Shown here: piece after piece, positions 24,250 to 32,989 of the stretch
Numbering within the stretch: position 1 is the first letter of the stretch
Layout: each line of letters starts with the position of its first letter
Origin: an uncultured Clostridia bacterium
GTDB taxonomy: Bacteria; Bacillota; Clostridia; Lachnospirales; Anaerotignaceae
Assembly (NCBI GenBank): GCA_944384265.1
Contig: CALWSR010000028.1
Coordinates: 1 to 41,991, forward strand
Length of the DNA: 41,991 nt
Direction of reading: 5' to 3'
Made by a program: the position numbers and the translations under genes
Notes under the pieces: generated by a model
The model's input: the letters and a program-made list of their open reading frames with translations, nothing else
What the model was told of the DNA's origin: nothing
The model's database searches: none

Positions 24250-25341
24250 TTATACAAACAAATGCTCAAATCGTCGAATTGCTCCCTCCAAAGGGGCATT
24301 AGAAAGCCTTGCCAGCAGACATCCTGCTGCTATAACGGCTGCTGCAATAATAATATCTCCCATAAATATAGAACCAATATCTATACTTGTCACTTCAATG
24401 CCTGCCATAGCCAATCCCCATGCAATCAAAAATTGTACTACATATAGTGTCAATGCACTGCGGCCTACACAGGCAAAGGGCTTATACAGCATGGCAAGCT
24501 TTTTTTCGGCTAAAATGAAAATGCCCAAAAGAATCAAGGAACCTCCTGTGCCAATCAGCAATTCAAACATAGAACCACTTTGAGGTGCATCTATAAAAAT
24601 TAAATGCCATGGTATTGGCTCTATGTTGCCCGGCCAAGCTGCATAGGGGTTTGGCTCTGCATAAAATGTACCAATCATTTGATTTTCCACCGCCATACGT
24701 ATATTTGGCAAAATCAATACTGAAAATATTTTAAATGGAACCAAAATCACAGTACCTAATAAAATCATGTTTTTTGCTGTTTTCATTTCTTCCAAATGCA
24801 GGCGTCCTATTATCATGCCGGTAACAAACACCGGCATCCATGCAAGCGCAGACAATGGGCCTCCTGCTATGTCTGAAAGAACTGCTGTATTTGCAAATAG
24901 GCTCAAACCAATTATCATAAGAGGCGGTGCTATGATAAATAGCAGTGCTGCTGTCCATATGAGTGTACGCATTGAACGGTTTATCAAAAATAATGATATA
25001 AGAAACAGCATGGCATAAGCACATAAAACCATTGCAAATGGGCCATTTAACATAATGATAGCATAGCCTATGAAATCAATAAAAACAGAGCGTGATAAAA
25101 CTCTGGTATAAAATTGCTTTGCCATTTCTTTTTTTTCCAGCATTTTTCTGCCCATCAATGTATAGGAAATACCAGAACAAAGCATAAACAATATCATGGT
25201 ATTGCCGGATACAAAGCTATTGGTTCTATTTAATGCAAAATGCTGTACAAACATTCCAATGACTGCCAGCCCCCGTACAGCATCTAATACCAAAAGCCTT
25301 TTTCCATTCTTTTTTTGCATACTTTGATTTGATGAAATCAT
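24250..25341 (-). CDS. Multi-pass membrane protein of the DUF418/DUF1624-like family
   Basis: A 363-residue protein with about ten hydrophobic segments. It opens with KRLLVLDAVRGLAVIGMFVQHF, the conserved R-G-(I/L) signature shared by the DUF418/DUF1624 (YeiB-like) and acyltransferase-type membrane families. The C-terminal half has VGRSALTLYVVQFLIAWGL, typical of DUF418. Members are thought to move or acylate surface polymers, but no reaction is established. It is divergent from the LytTR response regulator across a 262-bp intergenic region carrying two direct repeats, so it could be a target of that system. Confidence 0.75.
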   Translation of the reverse strand: MISSNQSMQKKNGKRLLVLDAVRGLAVIGMFVQHFALNRTNSFVSGNTMILFMLCSGISYTLMGRKMLEKKEMAKQFYTRVLSRSVFIDFIGYAIIMLNGPFAMVLCAYAMLFLISLFLINRSMRTLIWTAALLFIIAPPLMIIGLSLFANTAVLSDIAGGPLSALAWMPVFVTGMIIGRLHLEEMKTAKNMILLGTVILVPFKIFSVLILPNIRMAVENQMIGTFYAEPNPYAAWPGNIEPIPWHLIFIDAPQSGSMFELLIGTGGSLILLGIFILAEKKLAMLYKPFACVGRSALTLYVVQFLIAWGLAMAGIEVTSIDIGSIFMGDIIIAAAVIAAGCLLARLSNAPLEGAIRRFEHLFV

Positions 25342-25506
25342 GTTAAAGCTTTTCCTCCTTATTTATACTCTTTTTTTATTTGCAGTAAACCGTCACTGCA
25401 TATCCACATTTTTAACACCTTGAAAGCTTATCACAATTTTGGAGGATTGTGCTGATTTTGTCTTGTGAACAGAAAAAAACTCCTGAATACTTTATTTGAG
25501 CATTCA

Positions 25507-25535
25507 TTCAGGACAAAAGTATGCTGTTTAGGACA
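25507..25535. promoter_or_regulatory. Direct repeats resembling a LytTR operator
   Basis: TTCAGGACA (25507-25515) and TTTAGGACA (25527-25535) are direct repeats offset by 20 bp, about two helical turns. LytTR regulators bind paired direct repeats at about this spacing. The site lies between the DUF418-like gene and the response regulator gene. CCTGAAT ... ATTCAGG also forms an inverted repeat overlapping the first copy. Confidence 0.5.
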
Positions 25536-25603
25536 GATACTTTTATTATAAGCAATGATTTGTTAAAATAGAAAATAATGCATAAAGAAAGAAGGAAATA
25601 CCA

Positions 25604-26371
25604 TTGATTAAAATTATTGTTTGTGATGATGACCCGTTTACATTACGCATTGTTTGTGAGCATTTAAAAAAAGCAATTTGCCTAAGTCAAACCCATGCAC
25701 AAATTTGCTGTGTCACCACCTCTGGCAATGAATTGTTAAACTATATTCAAAATACATCTGACTCCTATCTTTATTTTTTAGATTTTGATTTTGGAGAATA
25801 TCATCTAAATGGTATTGACCTAGTCAAAAGTATTTACCAAAGGGATAAAAATGCCAAAATTGTTTTTGTCACCAGTCATAGCGATAAAAGTGTAGATATT
25901 TTAAAAAGCGGCATATGCGCTTTTGGTTTTATCGAAAAGGTGCCACAACAAAATGATATGGTGGCAGAATATATAAAATGCTTAAAAATGGCTGAAACAA
26001 GCAATCCTTCTTCCTCTCACACTGCTCCTATGTTAAAGCTGCCCATTGGCATTGATGAATTTGTGGAGCTTTCAGCAGAAGAAATTGTTTATGTGGATTC
26101 GGTAAAAACCATAGCCCATGCAATCTGTTATCATACATTTAACGGCTCTCAAATTACACTTCGAGATACCATAGAACACGCACAAAAGCTTTTAGGAAAA
26201 GATTTTATTCGCTGTCATCGTTCTGTTTTAGTCAACCGATATAGCATTGTTTCTCTTAAAAACGGACTGTTAAAATTGTCAAATGGGGAAACTGTAAATT
26301 GTGCAATCAGCAAAAGAAAGGAAATAGCCGCACTTTGCTTTTCAAAGGAGAATAGAAAAAATTATGATTGA
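25604..26371 (+). CDS. AgrA-like LytTR response regulator
   Basis: A 255-residue two-component response regulator. The receiver domain (1-125) has the acidic pocket VCDDDPF, the phospho-acceptor Asp in YLYFLDFDFGEYH, the conserved Thr/Ser in FVTSHSD and the Lys in FIEKV. The LytTR DNA-binding domain (about 145-250) has IVYVDSVKT, FIRCHRSVLVNRYSIVSLKNG and a final strand with VNCAISKRKE. The start is TTG at 25604 after GAAGGAA. Its last 8 nt overlap the next membrane protein, so the operon is translationally coupled. Confidence 0.9.
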   Translation: MIKIIVCDDDPFTLRIVCEHLKKAICLSQTHAQICCVTTSGNELLNYIQNTSDSYLYFLDFDFGEYHLNGIDLVKSIYQRDKNAKIVFVTSHSDKSVDILKSGICAFGFIEKVPQQNDMVAEYIKCLKMAETSNPSSSHTAPMLKLPIGIDEFVELSAEEIVYVDSVKTIAHAICYHTFNGSQITLRDTIEHAQKLLGKDFIRCHRSVLVNRYSIVSLKNGLLKLSNGETVNCAISKRKEIAALCFSKENRKNYD

Positions 26372-26870
26372 TATTTTTGGAGAAGGACCCTATTTGGTTG
26401 GTATGTCAGAGCTGGCTTTTGGAGCTGTAACAGAATTAGGTAGCTATTTTTTTCATTTTACAAAAGCAGCTATCATTTCTTATTTATTCAAGCATTTTGT
26501 AAAAGGAAAATTTGAATTGGGAATTGCCCTGTTCCTTTGTATTTTACAAACCATTTATGTTTGGTCTGTCAGTATCAAGTCAGAATTTTTCTTTTCCTTT
26601 TCTTTGGCAGTATTGCTGGTATCAGAGCTGCGGATTTTAAACATTGTGCCTTTGCGTCCATTGGATTATTCCTTTTTGTTTATGGTATTGTTTATTCCGG
26701 TCAGATTATTTAATAGCACAAGTGCTGTCATAGGCCATTTGTGGATTTTTTGGATTTTATTTTGTGCTGTTTATTTGGATTTAAAAATGGAGCTGAAAAA
26801 GCTGAAGGGAAAACAATTTATATGCTATTTTCTTTTTATATTTCTTTGTCCATGTATCTTTATGAAATAA
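26364..26870 (+). CDS. Membrane protein, probably the split N-terminal half of the sensor kinase
   Basis: A 168-residue, strongly hydrophobic protein with about five transmembrane helices (roughly 15-40, 48-68, 73-92, 100-116, 121-143) followed by a Lys-rich loop ELKKLKGKQ. The ATG follows AAAGGAG and overlaps the stop of the response regulator. The next frame, containing the rest of a GHKL kinase, begins inside this gene, and both frames are open from about 26741 to 26870. It may be the authentic N-terminal sensor half separated by a one-base shift, or a stand-alone accessory membrane protein. Confidence 0.65.
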   Translation: MIDIFGEGPYLVGMSELAFGAVTELGSYFFHFTKAAIISYLFKHFVKGKFELGIALFLCILQTIYVWSVSIKSEFFFSFSLAVLLVSELRILNIVPLRPLDYSFLFMVLFIPVRLFNSTSAVIGHLWIFWILFCAVYLDLKMELKKLKGKQFICYFLFIFLCPCIFMK

Positions 26871-27910
26871 GTATTTTAGCACTTCATACAATGCTGGCAC
26901 AGCTTTTTAAAAGCAATGCTTTGGCAATGGCTGCCGCAGTGACAACGGCATCCATATTTCTTTTGATATCTGCATGGATAATCAAAATAAAATTTCAAAG
27001 CCGGTTGGAAGCATGGAATCATTTGGGTGAGAAATATGAGAAAATAGAACACTACTTTTTCTTTTGTTCTATTTTTATTTTATTTAGCTTTACATTGATT
27101 TATATCCCCTTTACAATCATGAGAATGCAAAATGCCCTTGTTTCTCTTTTGCTTCCCATACTTTGTTTGTTTTTTTTAACAGCACAAATTCCCTTTATCA
27201 TTCTTTTGCTTCATATTGCTCTTTATCGAGATGAGGATACATTTCACAAATGGGAACAGGAGGGCATTGCCTCCTATTACAAGGAATTGAAAAACAGTAT
27301 GAGCCACATACAGGCAATACGTCATGATATCAAAAATATTTTTTTCACTATGGGAAATTTTGTAGAAAGAAGCCATGATGAAGAAATGAAACATTTCTTT
27401 TGGGAAAAAATTTATACTTATTCAGAAAAAGAGATGATACAGTATGAATTACTGTCCAAAATTTATCAGATACCTGTTGAATCCTTGCGTGCTTTTTTCT
27501 TTTTAAAGCTTTCTTATGCTATGCAGCAAAATATTACAGTTCATTTGGACATTTCCATAATGGCTCAGCATTTTCAAACAGGAATGGATATCATTGATAT
27601 AACAAGAATTCTTGGCATTCTTATAGATAATGCAGTGGAAGAAGCAGCACACACTGTCAATGGTGTTTTGGAGGTTAAAGTGATAGGCAATGAAACTGGC
27701 TGCTCTTATATTATCAAAAATACTGTGACAGAGCAAACACAAAAAAATGGTATCACCATTGGAAAAACCACCAAGGGAGCAGGACATGGAAACGGACTGA
27801 AAATTGTGCAGGAGCTGTTGGCACAATATCATAATGTGGCATTGAATTCTTTTATGAAAAAATCAATTTATGTACAAAGCTTGAATATTTTATTTCAAAA
27901 TCAAAAATAA
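26822..27910 (+). CDS. AgrC-like sensor histidine kinase (GHKL), possibly frameshifted from its N-terminus
   Basis: A 362-residue kinase if started at ATG 26822; the open frame reaches back to 26741. Four transmembrane helices occupy about residues 1-150. The phospho-acceptor motif is AIRHDIKNIFF. The catalytic domain has the N-box ILIDNAVEEA and the glycine box GAGHGNGLKIVQ, typical of AgrC/ComD-type kinases. It would phosphorylate the adjacent LytTR regulator. No peptide signal precursor or AgrB-type protease gene is seen nearby, so the stimulus is unknown. The relation to the upstream overlapping frame is unclear. Confidence 0.8.
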   Translation: MLFSFYISLSMYLYEISILALHTMLAQLFKSNALAMAAAVTTASIFLLISAWIIKIKFQSRLEAWNHLGEKYEKIEHYFFFCSIFILFSFTLIYIPFTIMRMQNALVSLLLPILCLFFLTAQIPFIILLLHIALYRDEDTFHKWEQEGIASYYKELKNSMSHIQAIRHDIKNIFFTMGNFVERSHDEEMKHFFWEKIYTYSEKEMIQYELLSKIYQIPVESLRAFFFLKLSYAMQQNITVHLDISIMAQHFQTGMDIIDITRILGILIDNAVEEAAHTVNGVLEVKVIGNETGCSYIIKNTVTEQTQKNGITIGKTTKGAGHGNGLKIVQELLAQYHNVALNSFMKKSIYVQSLNILFQNQK

Positions 27911-27997
27911 ATTGTGTATCAATACACTTTGATGGGAATTTTTCTGATTTTATATTTTATAAATTTTATATCCTGTCCATGACCATTTCAAATAAAA

Positions 27998-29042
27998 TGT
28001 AGGTTTGTCAAACATTTGTTACACTGACTGTAAATAATCCTGGAGCACCTCGTTGGGTGTTTTCCATCCCAGTGGACGCATGGAAAAATTGTTATAATCC
28101 CTACGGTTATAGGCCTTCAGCTGCTTTGCAAAAGCCTCAGAGGAATAAAATAGGTGAGTAGTGTAGAACCGCTGGTTGTCCCTACTGTGGCTGTGTTCTA
28201 CCTTGCCGTTGTGCCGAGGTGTGAAGGGCCGGATAACTTTGTGGCGAATCCCATGTATTTCCAGATGTTTTTGGAAAAGGGTAGGCTTTTCCCTGTGGGT
28301 AGTAAAGCGGTTTGTAAATTCTGTGCCATTATCTGTCTGGATACATTCAATGGTGCAGGGAAAGGCCTTTCTACAAACTGAGCGGAAGAATAAGTGTTGT
28401 GTTCCTCAAATGCCTCCACAAAACGCCAGCGGGAGTATTCATCAATGGCGGTGTACTGGAAGAACTGTTTTCCAATTACGTTACTGTTTTTCAAGCAGGC
28501 GGAAGGGACAAATTTTACATCCATCTGAAAGCTGGGATAGTCTATTTTTTCGTAGGGCTTTGGAATATACTTTGGATTGGGAGGGGGAACAGCCATAATG
28601 CCCTGTTTTTTAAGGAAACGGTAAAGGCCGGAGATGGAGCGGGAGTAGCCCCGCTGCCTGAGTTTGACCCAGAAAACAACTAAGCCTGCATAAGGATTTC
28701 TGCGGCACATATTCTTAATGAGTTTGATTTCTTGTGGTGTATGCTGATTGATGGTGAGGGCGTCTGGATTTGTCCCGGAGGGAGTCCCAGGAGCCATCAT
28801 AGCGTTTCTTCCAGCGGGAAATGTACTGACGATTGGTTTTGTATTTGAGGGCAGTCTTGGTAACGCCAAACCTCTGGGCATACTTGATGAGTGATAGACA
28901 AAATCTCATATCTTGTATTATACTAGCCATGGGGGAATACATCCTTTCTTGTTTGTTTTGGTGTGGTGCTAAAAATATAACACAGAAGATGTATTTCCCC
29001 ATTTTAAATATTCAGTTGTAACACAAGTATTGTAATCCTACA
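27998..29042. mobile_element. Degenerate IS481-like insertion sequence (1,045 bp)
   Basis: Terminal inverted repeats of 26 bp (27998-28023 and 29017-29042) begin TGTAGG and end TTACA, matching at 19 of 26 positions. They bracket a DDE transposase in pieces. No target-site duplication was recognised in the flanks, and the transposase frame is broken, so the copy is dead. It lies between the kinase gene and the small protein at 29158. Confidence 0.75.
28019..28930 (-). pseudogene. Frameshifted IS481-like transposase
   Basis: Read on the minus strand, the start is ATG 28930 (MASIIQDMRFCLSLIKYAQR) with the N-terminal helix-turn-helix. The frame shifts near 28730-28800 into one carrying QEIKLIKNMCRRNPYAGLVV and the rve-type YTAIDEYSRWRFVEAF. 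A further shift near 28200-28350 leads into the C-terminal IRPFTPRHNGKVEHSH and PLGWKTPNEVLQDYL, ending at TAA 28019-28021. At least two frameshifts are needed, so it is not functional. The middle catalytic part around TDNGTEF is not recoverable in one frame. Confidence 0.85.
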
Positions 29043-29157
29043 GACTAGCCAAAATATTATATTTGACACATGGGAAAGCAGTGAGATTCACCGCTTTTCC
29101 ATGTGTCTTTCACGATGGCTTGTACGAACAAAATACTTTTTAGAAATTCGGATACCA

Positions 29158-29394
29158 TCATAGCAGATTGCCTCGTCCATCCACCTCAAGTTTTTCCACC
29201 ATATACCATAGCCACTCATCCGGTGTGAGAATATCTCCGGCACAGGAAATTTTCATCCATTGAGCCCTTTTCTCCAAATCTGAATCATTCCACCCTTTTT
29301 CAATGCAGGCTGATATAATTGCCCACATTTCTTCAATCCTAATATTTCTTTCACGAGCCAGCCTTTCAAATAAGTGTTCTTCCTTTTCCAACAT
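29158..29394 (-). CDS. Small conserved-looking helical protein (78 aa)
   Basis: The ATG at 29394 follows a strong AGGAGGT. The protein MLEKEEHLFERLARERNIRIEEM is all-helical, followed by WAIISACIEKGWNDSD and a Trp-rich tail. The N-terminal pattern resembles the short Spo0A-C-like or sporulation-initiation helical proteins of Clostridia, but I cannot assign it firmly. It is divergent from the Xre-type regulator at 29535. No membrane segment. Confidence 0.6.
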   Translation of the reverse strand: MLEKEEHLFERLARERNIRIEEMWAIISACIEKGWNDSDLEKRAQWMKISCAGDILTPDEWLWYMVEKLEVDGRGNLL

Positions 29395-29534
29395 CCGCAC
29401 CTCCTGCCACATAACATTTCCTTTTCCTACCATACTAATTCTATGCCCTTTAAGGGAAGTATATTGTCTACTGATTATGACTATCATAGTATTCTTTTGG
29501 GAATTAGAATAGATACAGATAGGTAGGTGATGGT

Positions 29535-29840
29535 ATGGATACGCAAAGACGCATAAAGCAACTCATGGAAGAACGAAACTGGACGGATTATAGGCTGGCA
29601 AAAGAATCTGGTCTTTCCCACTCCACAGTCACAAATATGTTCAATCGGAATAATGCCCCGACACTGCCGACCTTAGAGGCGGTCTGCAAAGCATTCGGTA
29701 TTACTTTGGCGCAGTTTTTCACAGAGGGAAACAGTCCTGAATTGACAGAAGAACAGCGCATCTTACTTGCAAAGTGGAGTACCTTAAAAGACAATCAGAA
29801 ACAGGCTCTGCTTGCACTGATTGACACCATGAGAAGTTGA
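29535..29840 (+). CDS. Xre/Cro-type transcriptional regulator
   Basis: A 101-residue protein. The helix-turn-helix occupies residues about 5-60 (RIKQLMEERNWTDYRLAKES then GLSHSTVTNMFNRN and LPTLEAVCKAFGITLAQFF). A short C-terminal helical tail (ELTEEQRILLAKWSTL...) is common in small immunity-type regulators. The ATG follows GGTGATGG. A perfect hairpin terminator ends the gene. Targets are unknown; the divergent 78-residue gene is a candidate. Confidence 0.9.
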   Translation: MDTQRRIKQLMEERNWTDYRLAKESGLSHSTVTNMFNRNNAPTLPTLEAVCKAFGITLAQFFTEGNSPELTEEQRILLAKWSTLKDNQKQALLALIDTMRS

Positions 29841-29842
29841 AA

Positions 29843-29878
29843 AGCACATTATTTCCAACTAGGCGGAAATAATGTGCT
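29843..29878 (+). terminator. Terminator of the Xre-type gene
   Basis: AGCACATTATTTCC (29843-29856) pairs perfectly with GGAAATAATGTGCT (29865-29878), a 14-bp stem with an 8-nt loop, 2 nt after the stop at 29838-29840. Confidence 0.85.
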
Positions 29879-29919
29879 GTTTACTTTGGTCTGATATGAG
29901 TATTGCTATCGTTAAAAAT

Positions 29920-29945
29920 TGCACCCAGCGTCATGCTTGGGTGCA
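29920..29945 (-). terminator. Terminator downstream of the broken flavodoxin
   Basis: TGCACCCA (29920-29927) pairs with TGGGTGCA (29938-29945); on the minus strand it is followed by ATTTTTAAC. The decayed flavodoxin frame runs into it, which suggests that the missing C-terminal coding region was lost by an internal deletion ending near this hairpin. Confidence 0.8.
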
Positions 29946-30416
29946 TTGTGTCAAATTATGGTACGCAAGCCAGTTAGGATGGCCAAGAAATACAACATCA
30001 TAATCTGCCATGTTTTCAACAGACGCTTTTAATGCCGTCCGTGCAGTTTGGGTACGTTCTTCATTTCCACGAGCCAAGCACCCATCCCAATCACGGGGAT
30101 ATGGCTCTGTCACCTAAATAGAAAACAAATCTGCCTCTGTTTCTTGCTGTACCCCCTCTGCCACATTTCCCGGTGAAATGACACTTAAATATGTAACTGC
30201 ATCCAATTCTGCTTCTATTACCGCATTATCCGCCCCAAAAAAATAGGCAACCAAAATATTTTTGTCATCGATTTCATGTGACAATTTGTTTACAGAAGAA
30301 GTAGATTCTGCATTTGTTTGTATATCGCCTTCAGATACAGCTGCTGTATCAGACACCGATTGGCAGCCGGACAATGTAAATACTGACAACAAAAATGCTA
30401 TGATTCTCTTTTTCAT
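29931..30416 (-). pseudogene. Broken lipoprotein flavodoxin
   Basis: The gene begins at ATG 30416 after AGGAGG with a lipoprotein signal MKKRIIAFLLSVFTLSGC. Flavodoxin sequence follows (ILVAYFF near residue 54 and ETEADLFSI). An in-frame TAG (30114-30116) interrupts it; beyond the stop the frame resumes with VTEPYPRDWD and DYDVVFLGHPNW, then is lost after that point. About 60 residues of the C-terminus are missing and the frame ends in the terminator at 29920-29945. It is closely related in kind to the intact SLH-flavodoxin 110 bp upstream, so an extracytoplasmic flavodoxin has decayed here. Confidence 0.85.
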
Positions 30417-30523
30417 AAAAACCTCCTGATTTGTGTGAAAGTGATGTTTTTTGTTGAAAAGAGCATACTAATATTAATTTGTTTGTCTTTTATCATTTCT
30501 ATATCATAACCGGAAAGAAGAAA

Positions 30524-31681
30524 TCATTTGACAATCTCTAAACCCACTTCCAGTCCATTGACCCATTCTCTCAAATCAGACTCTGTTGTGCTTGTGCTGA
30601 ATCTTTGACCGTCTAACCATGCTGCACCTTCTGTCAAATCATGTAAAGCATCTGCACTGGAACCAATGCTGCTGCTTCCGGATGTGCAAAATGGAATGAT
30701 TGTTTTCCCATTAAAATCATAGCTTTCTACAAATGTATTCATAATTTTAGGTGCTTGTCCCCACCAAATGGGATATCCCAAAAATATGATATCATATTCC
30801 TCCATATTTTCTACGCTGCCGGAAATAGCAGGTCTTGCACTGGGGTCGTTCATTTCCATGCTGGTACGGCTGGCATCATCACCATAATTTAAATCTGCAT
30901 CTGTATAAGGTATTTCAGGTATTATCTCATAAACATCTGCTTCTAAAATTGTGTTTAATTGCTTTGCCACTGCTTCTGTGTTTCCGGTACAGGAAAAATA
31001 TGCAATTAAAACATTCGTTTTTTGTTCCGATTCATCATCAGGCACTTGCTCTGCTGTTTTCCCCTCTGACAAATATTTCATAAAAATAAAAGCAACCTCT
31101 GCCCTTGTAGCATTTTCTTTTGGATGAAAATAATTGTTTTCTGTATCAGGCATATAGTTTTGGCTGTCAGCCCAGTCTACTGCTGCATTTGCCCAAGAGG
31201 AAATGTCTGATTCGTCTGCAAAATTTTTTTCTGTATCCACTTCCGGACTGCCTGCATAACGCCACAAAATGGTAAGCATTTGTTCTTTTGTTACAGCGTC
31301 TCCCACTCCAAAAATATTGTTTCCATAGCCATCTATAATCCCTTTTTCAGCAGCCCATTTTACGGCATTGGCATACCATGCACCATCTAAAGTGTCTGTA
31401 AAATTGTCTGTCCCTGTTACAGCAGGACTGCCAGCCATTCTGTAAAATATTGCAGCCAGCATATCCCGTGTAACAAAGGCATCAGGTGAAAATGCAGTAC
31501 TGCTTGTACCACTCATCAATCCGTTATCACGGCAGTATATCACTGCGTCAGCATACCATGCATTGGCATCCACATCAGAAAATCCTGTATCCTCTGTTGC
31601 TGCAAAAACACCTATTGCTGTAATGGCTGTCAGTAAAAATGTCATAATACCGGCCAATATACATTTTAATACTCTCATCAT
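30524..31681 (-). CDS. Secreted fusion of three SLH domains with a flavodoxin
   Basis: A 385-residue exported protein. After a signal peptide (residues 1-28, cleaved near VFAA) come three S-layer-homology repeats: about 33-85 (GFSDVDANAWYADAVIYC), 92-147 (WYANAVKWAAEKGIIDGYG) and 155-205 (WANAAVDWADSQNYM). The C-terminal domain (about 220-385) is a flavodoxin with the FMN phosphate loop YFSCTGNTEAVAK, the flanking-loop segment DIIFLGYPIWWGQAP and TSGSSSIGSS. SLH repeats bind cell-wall polymer, so the flavodoxin would sit on the outer surface and need FMN there. Redox partner and role are unknown; extracellular flavin-based electron transfer is a possible theme. The ATG follows GAGGAGG. Confidence 0.88.
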   Translation of the reverse strand: MMRVLKCILAGIMTFLLTAITAIGVFAATEDTGFSDVDANAWYADAVIYCRDNGLMSGTSSTAFSPDAFVTRDMLAAIFYRMAGSPAVTGTDNFTDTLDGAWYANAVKWAAEKGIIDGYGNNIFGVGDAVTKEQMLTILWRYAGSPEVDTEKNFADESDISSWANAAVDWADSQNYMPDTENNYFHPKENATRAEVAFIFMKYLSEGKTAEQVPDDESEQKTNVLIAYFSCTGNTEAVAKQLNTILEADVYEIIPEIPYTDADLNYGDDASRTSMEMNDPSARPAISGSVENMEEYDIIFLGYPIWWGQAPKIMNTFVESYDFNGKTIIPFCTSGSSSIGSSADALHDLTEGAAWLDGQRFSTSTTESDLREWVNGLEVGLEIVK

Positions 31682-32989
31682 AATACCTCCTCATAAATTC
31701 TTTTTTATTTTTGGTACTATCCACACTCTTTTGCCAATCTGAATAAATTCACAGATAAGCTTCTGCGGCTGCGTTTCAATGCAAAAATAGCAGCGATATG
31801 ATTTGTCAGAACAATATGTAATTGTTGTTTTTACTTTACAATTTAGTCATAATTGTTGTGTGCAAAATTGTTTTCTCATATAAATTTTATAAACCATACT
31901 CTTTTATGTTTTCATTTGACACGAAGGGATATCGCAGACGCAAAGCTATTATCTCATCCAAAATTTCATACAATTCCTATAAGACCTTTTACTCCTTCCT
32001 ATCTATCATAAACACCAAGGAATACCCTTTATTGACGGATATACAATGAATAGGCTGTCATTTTTTTATAAAGAATATACCATGGCAGTTTTTTATAAGC
32101 TTATAATGATGCATGGATTATCCAAATATATATCTGATTTGTATCACAATAGCAATCCTCTTTGCGTATCCATGTCATACCTTCCTTTTTATATAAAGCA
32201 ATCAAATTATTTTAGGCGTTTCAATATACTTTATATGGTGTGTAAATGGTATTTTTCAAAATGTCAAAAAAATGTAAGCATACTCCAAAAAAATACTTGA
32301 CTTTATATGGAATACACTTACATTATAAGTGAGAAAAATATTCATGTCTAATACTTGATTTTTATAAAATAAAATGCTTATAAAGCATAGATTTATCAAA
32401 GCCTTTGCTATTTATTTTTATTATAGCTGTTGTTGCAATATAATACTGCCATACCTATGTTGTTGGCTGTCGGCAGTCAATTTTGGCTACAAAGGATAAT
32501 CTGTAATTTTTTGCAAAAATATCTATTATGATATATATCATAGCAATAAGAGATTTATGGCAGTTTATCTCTTTCTATTTTTACCAAACCATATGGCAGA
32601 TATAGTTCATACTTTGATATTCTGTGTAAATTGCTTATAAATATTTTGTATAAACAGCATGATATATACCAAAAGCTGTATGTTGACAAATATGCAATAT
32701 AAAATTCAATGGATACCAGCGAATATATTATGGTATAGCATTTTTAGAATACCTCATTTTATTTTCATAAAAAACAATCCTCACCATTGGTCTGTATAAA
32801 TGCTTCAAAGCTTTATACAGCAATGGCCAAACGGACCTCTATAAATCATATTTTGTAGAAGAGAGAAAATAAAGCAAAACAATTTTATCCCACTACTTTT
32901 TTGAATGCCTATGGATGCATACTGAAATGGTATTGCTTTATCATAATATATTGCTTTTTATAATAGTCTATAACAAGGAGGTGGCCACT
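31682..32989. other. 1.3-kb AT-rich gene-free region
   Basis: Between the SLH-flavodoxin and TspO genes I see no frame longer than about 85 codons, none with a good ribosome-binding site and coding-like composition, and no recognisable family. A short GACGCAAAGC (near 31934) recalls part of a c-di-GMP riboswitch, but the rest of that aptamer is absent. The region may be decayed DNA or regulatory; the TspO ribosome-binding site lies at its right end. Confidence 0.55.

Noticed and set aside
26791..26800. GAAAAAG as a programmed minus-one ribosomal frameshift site in the kinase
   Set aside because: The run is too short for a classic A-AAA-AAG heptamer and there is no clear downstream stem; mutation, or a separate start at 26822, is simpler.
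31925..31955. GACGCAAAGC segment resembling part of a c-di-GMP (GEMM-I) riboswitch
   Set aside because: The upstream GGCAAACC-type partner motif and P1 helix are missing, and no gene starts within 1 kb downstream on that strand.
31822..32300. Two short plus-strand frames in the gap before TspO
   Set aside because: AT-rich, no proper start signals and no coding-like composition.
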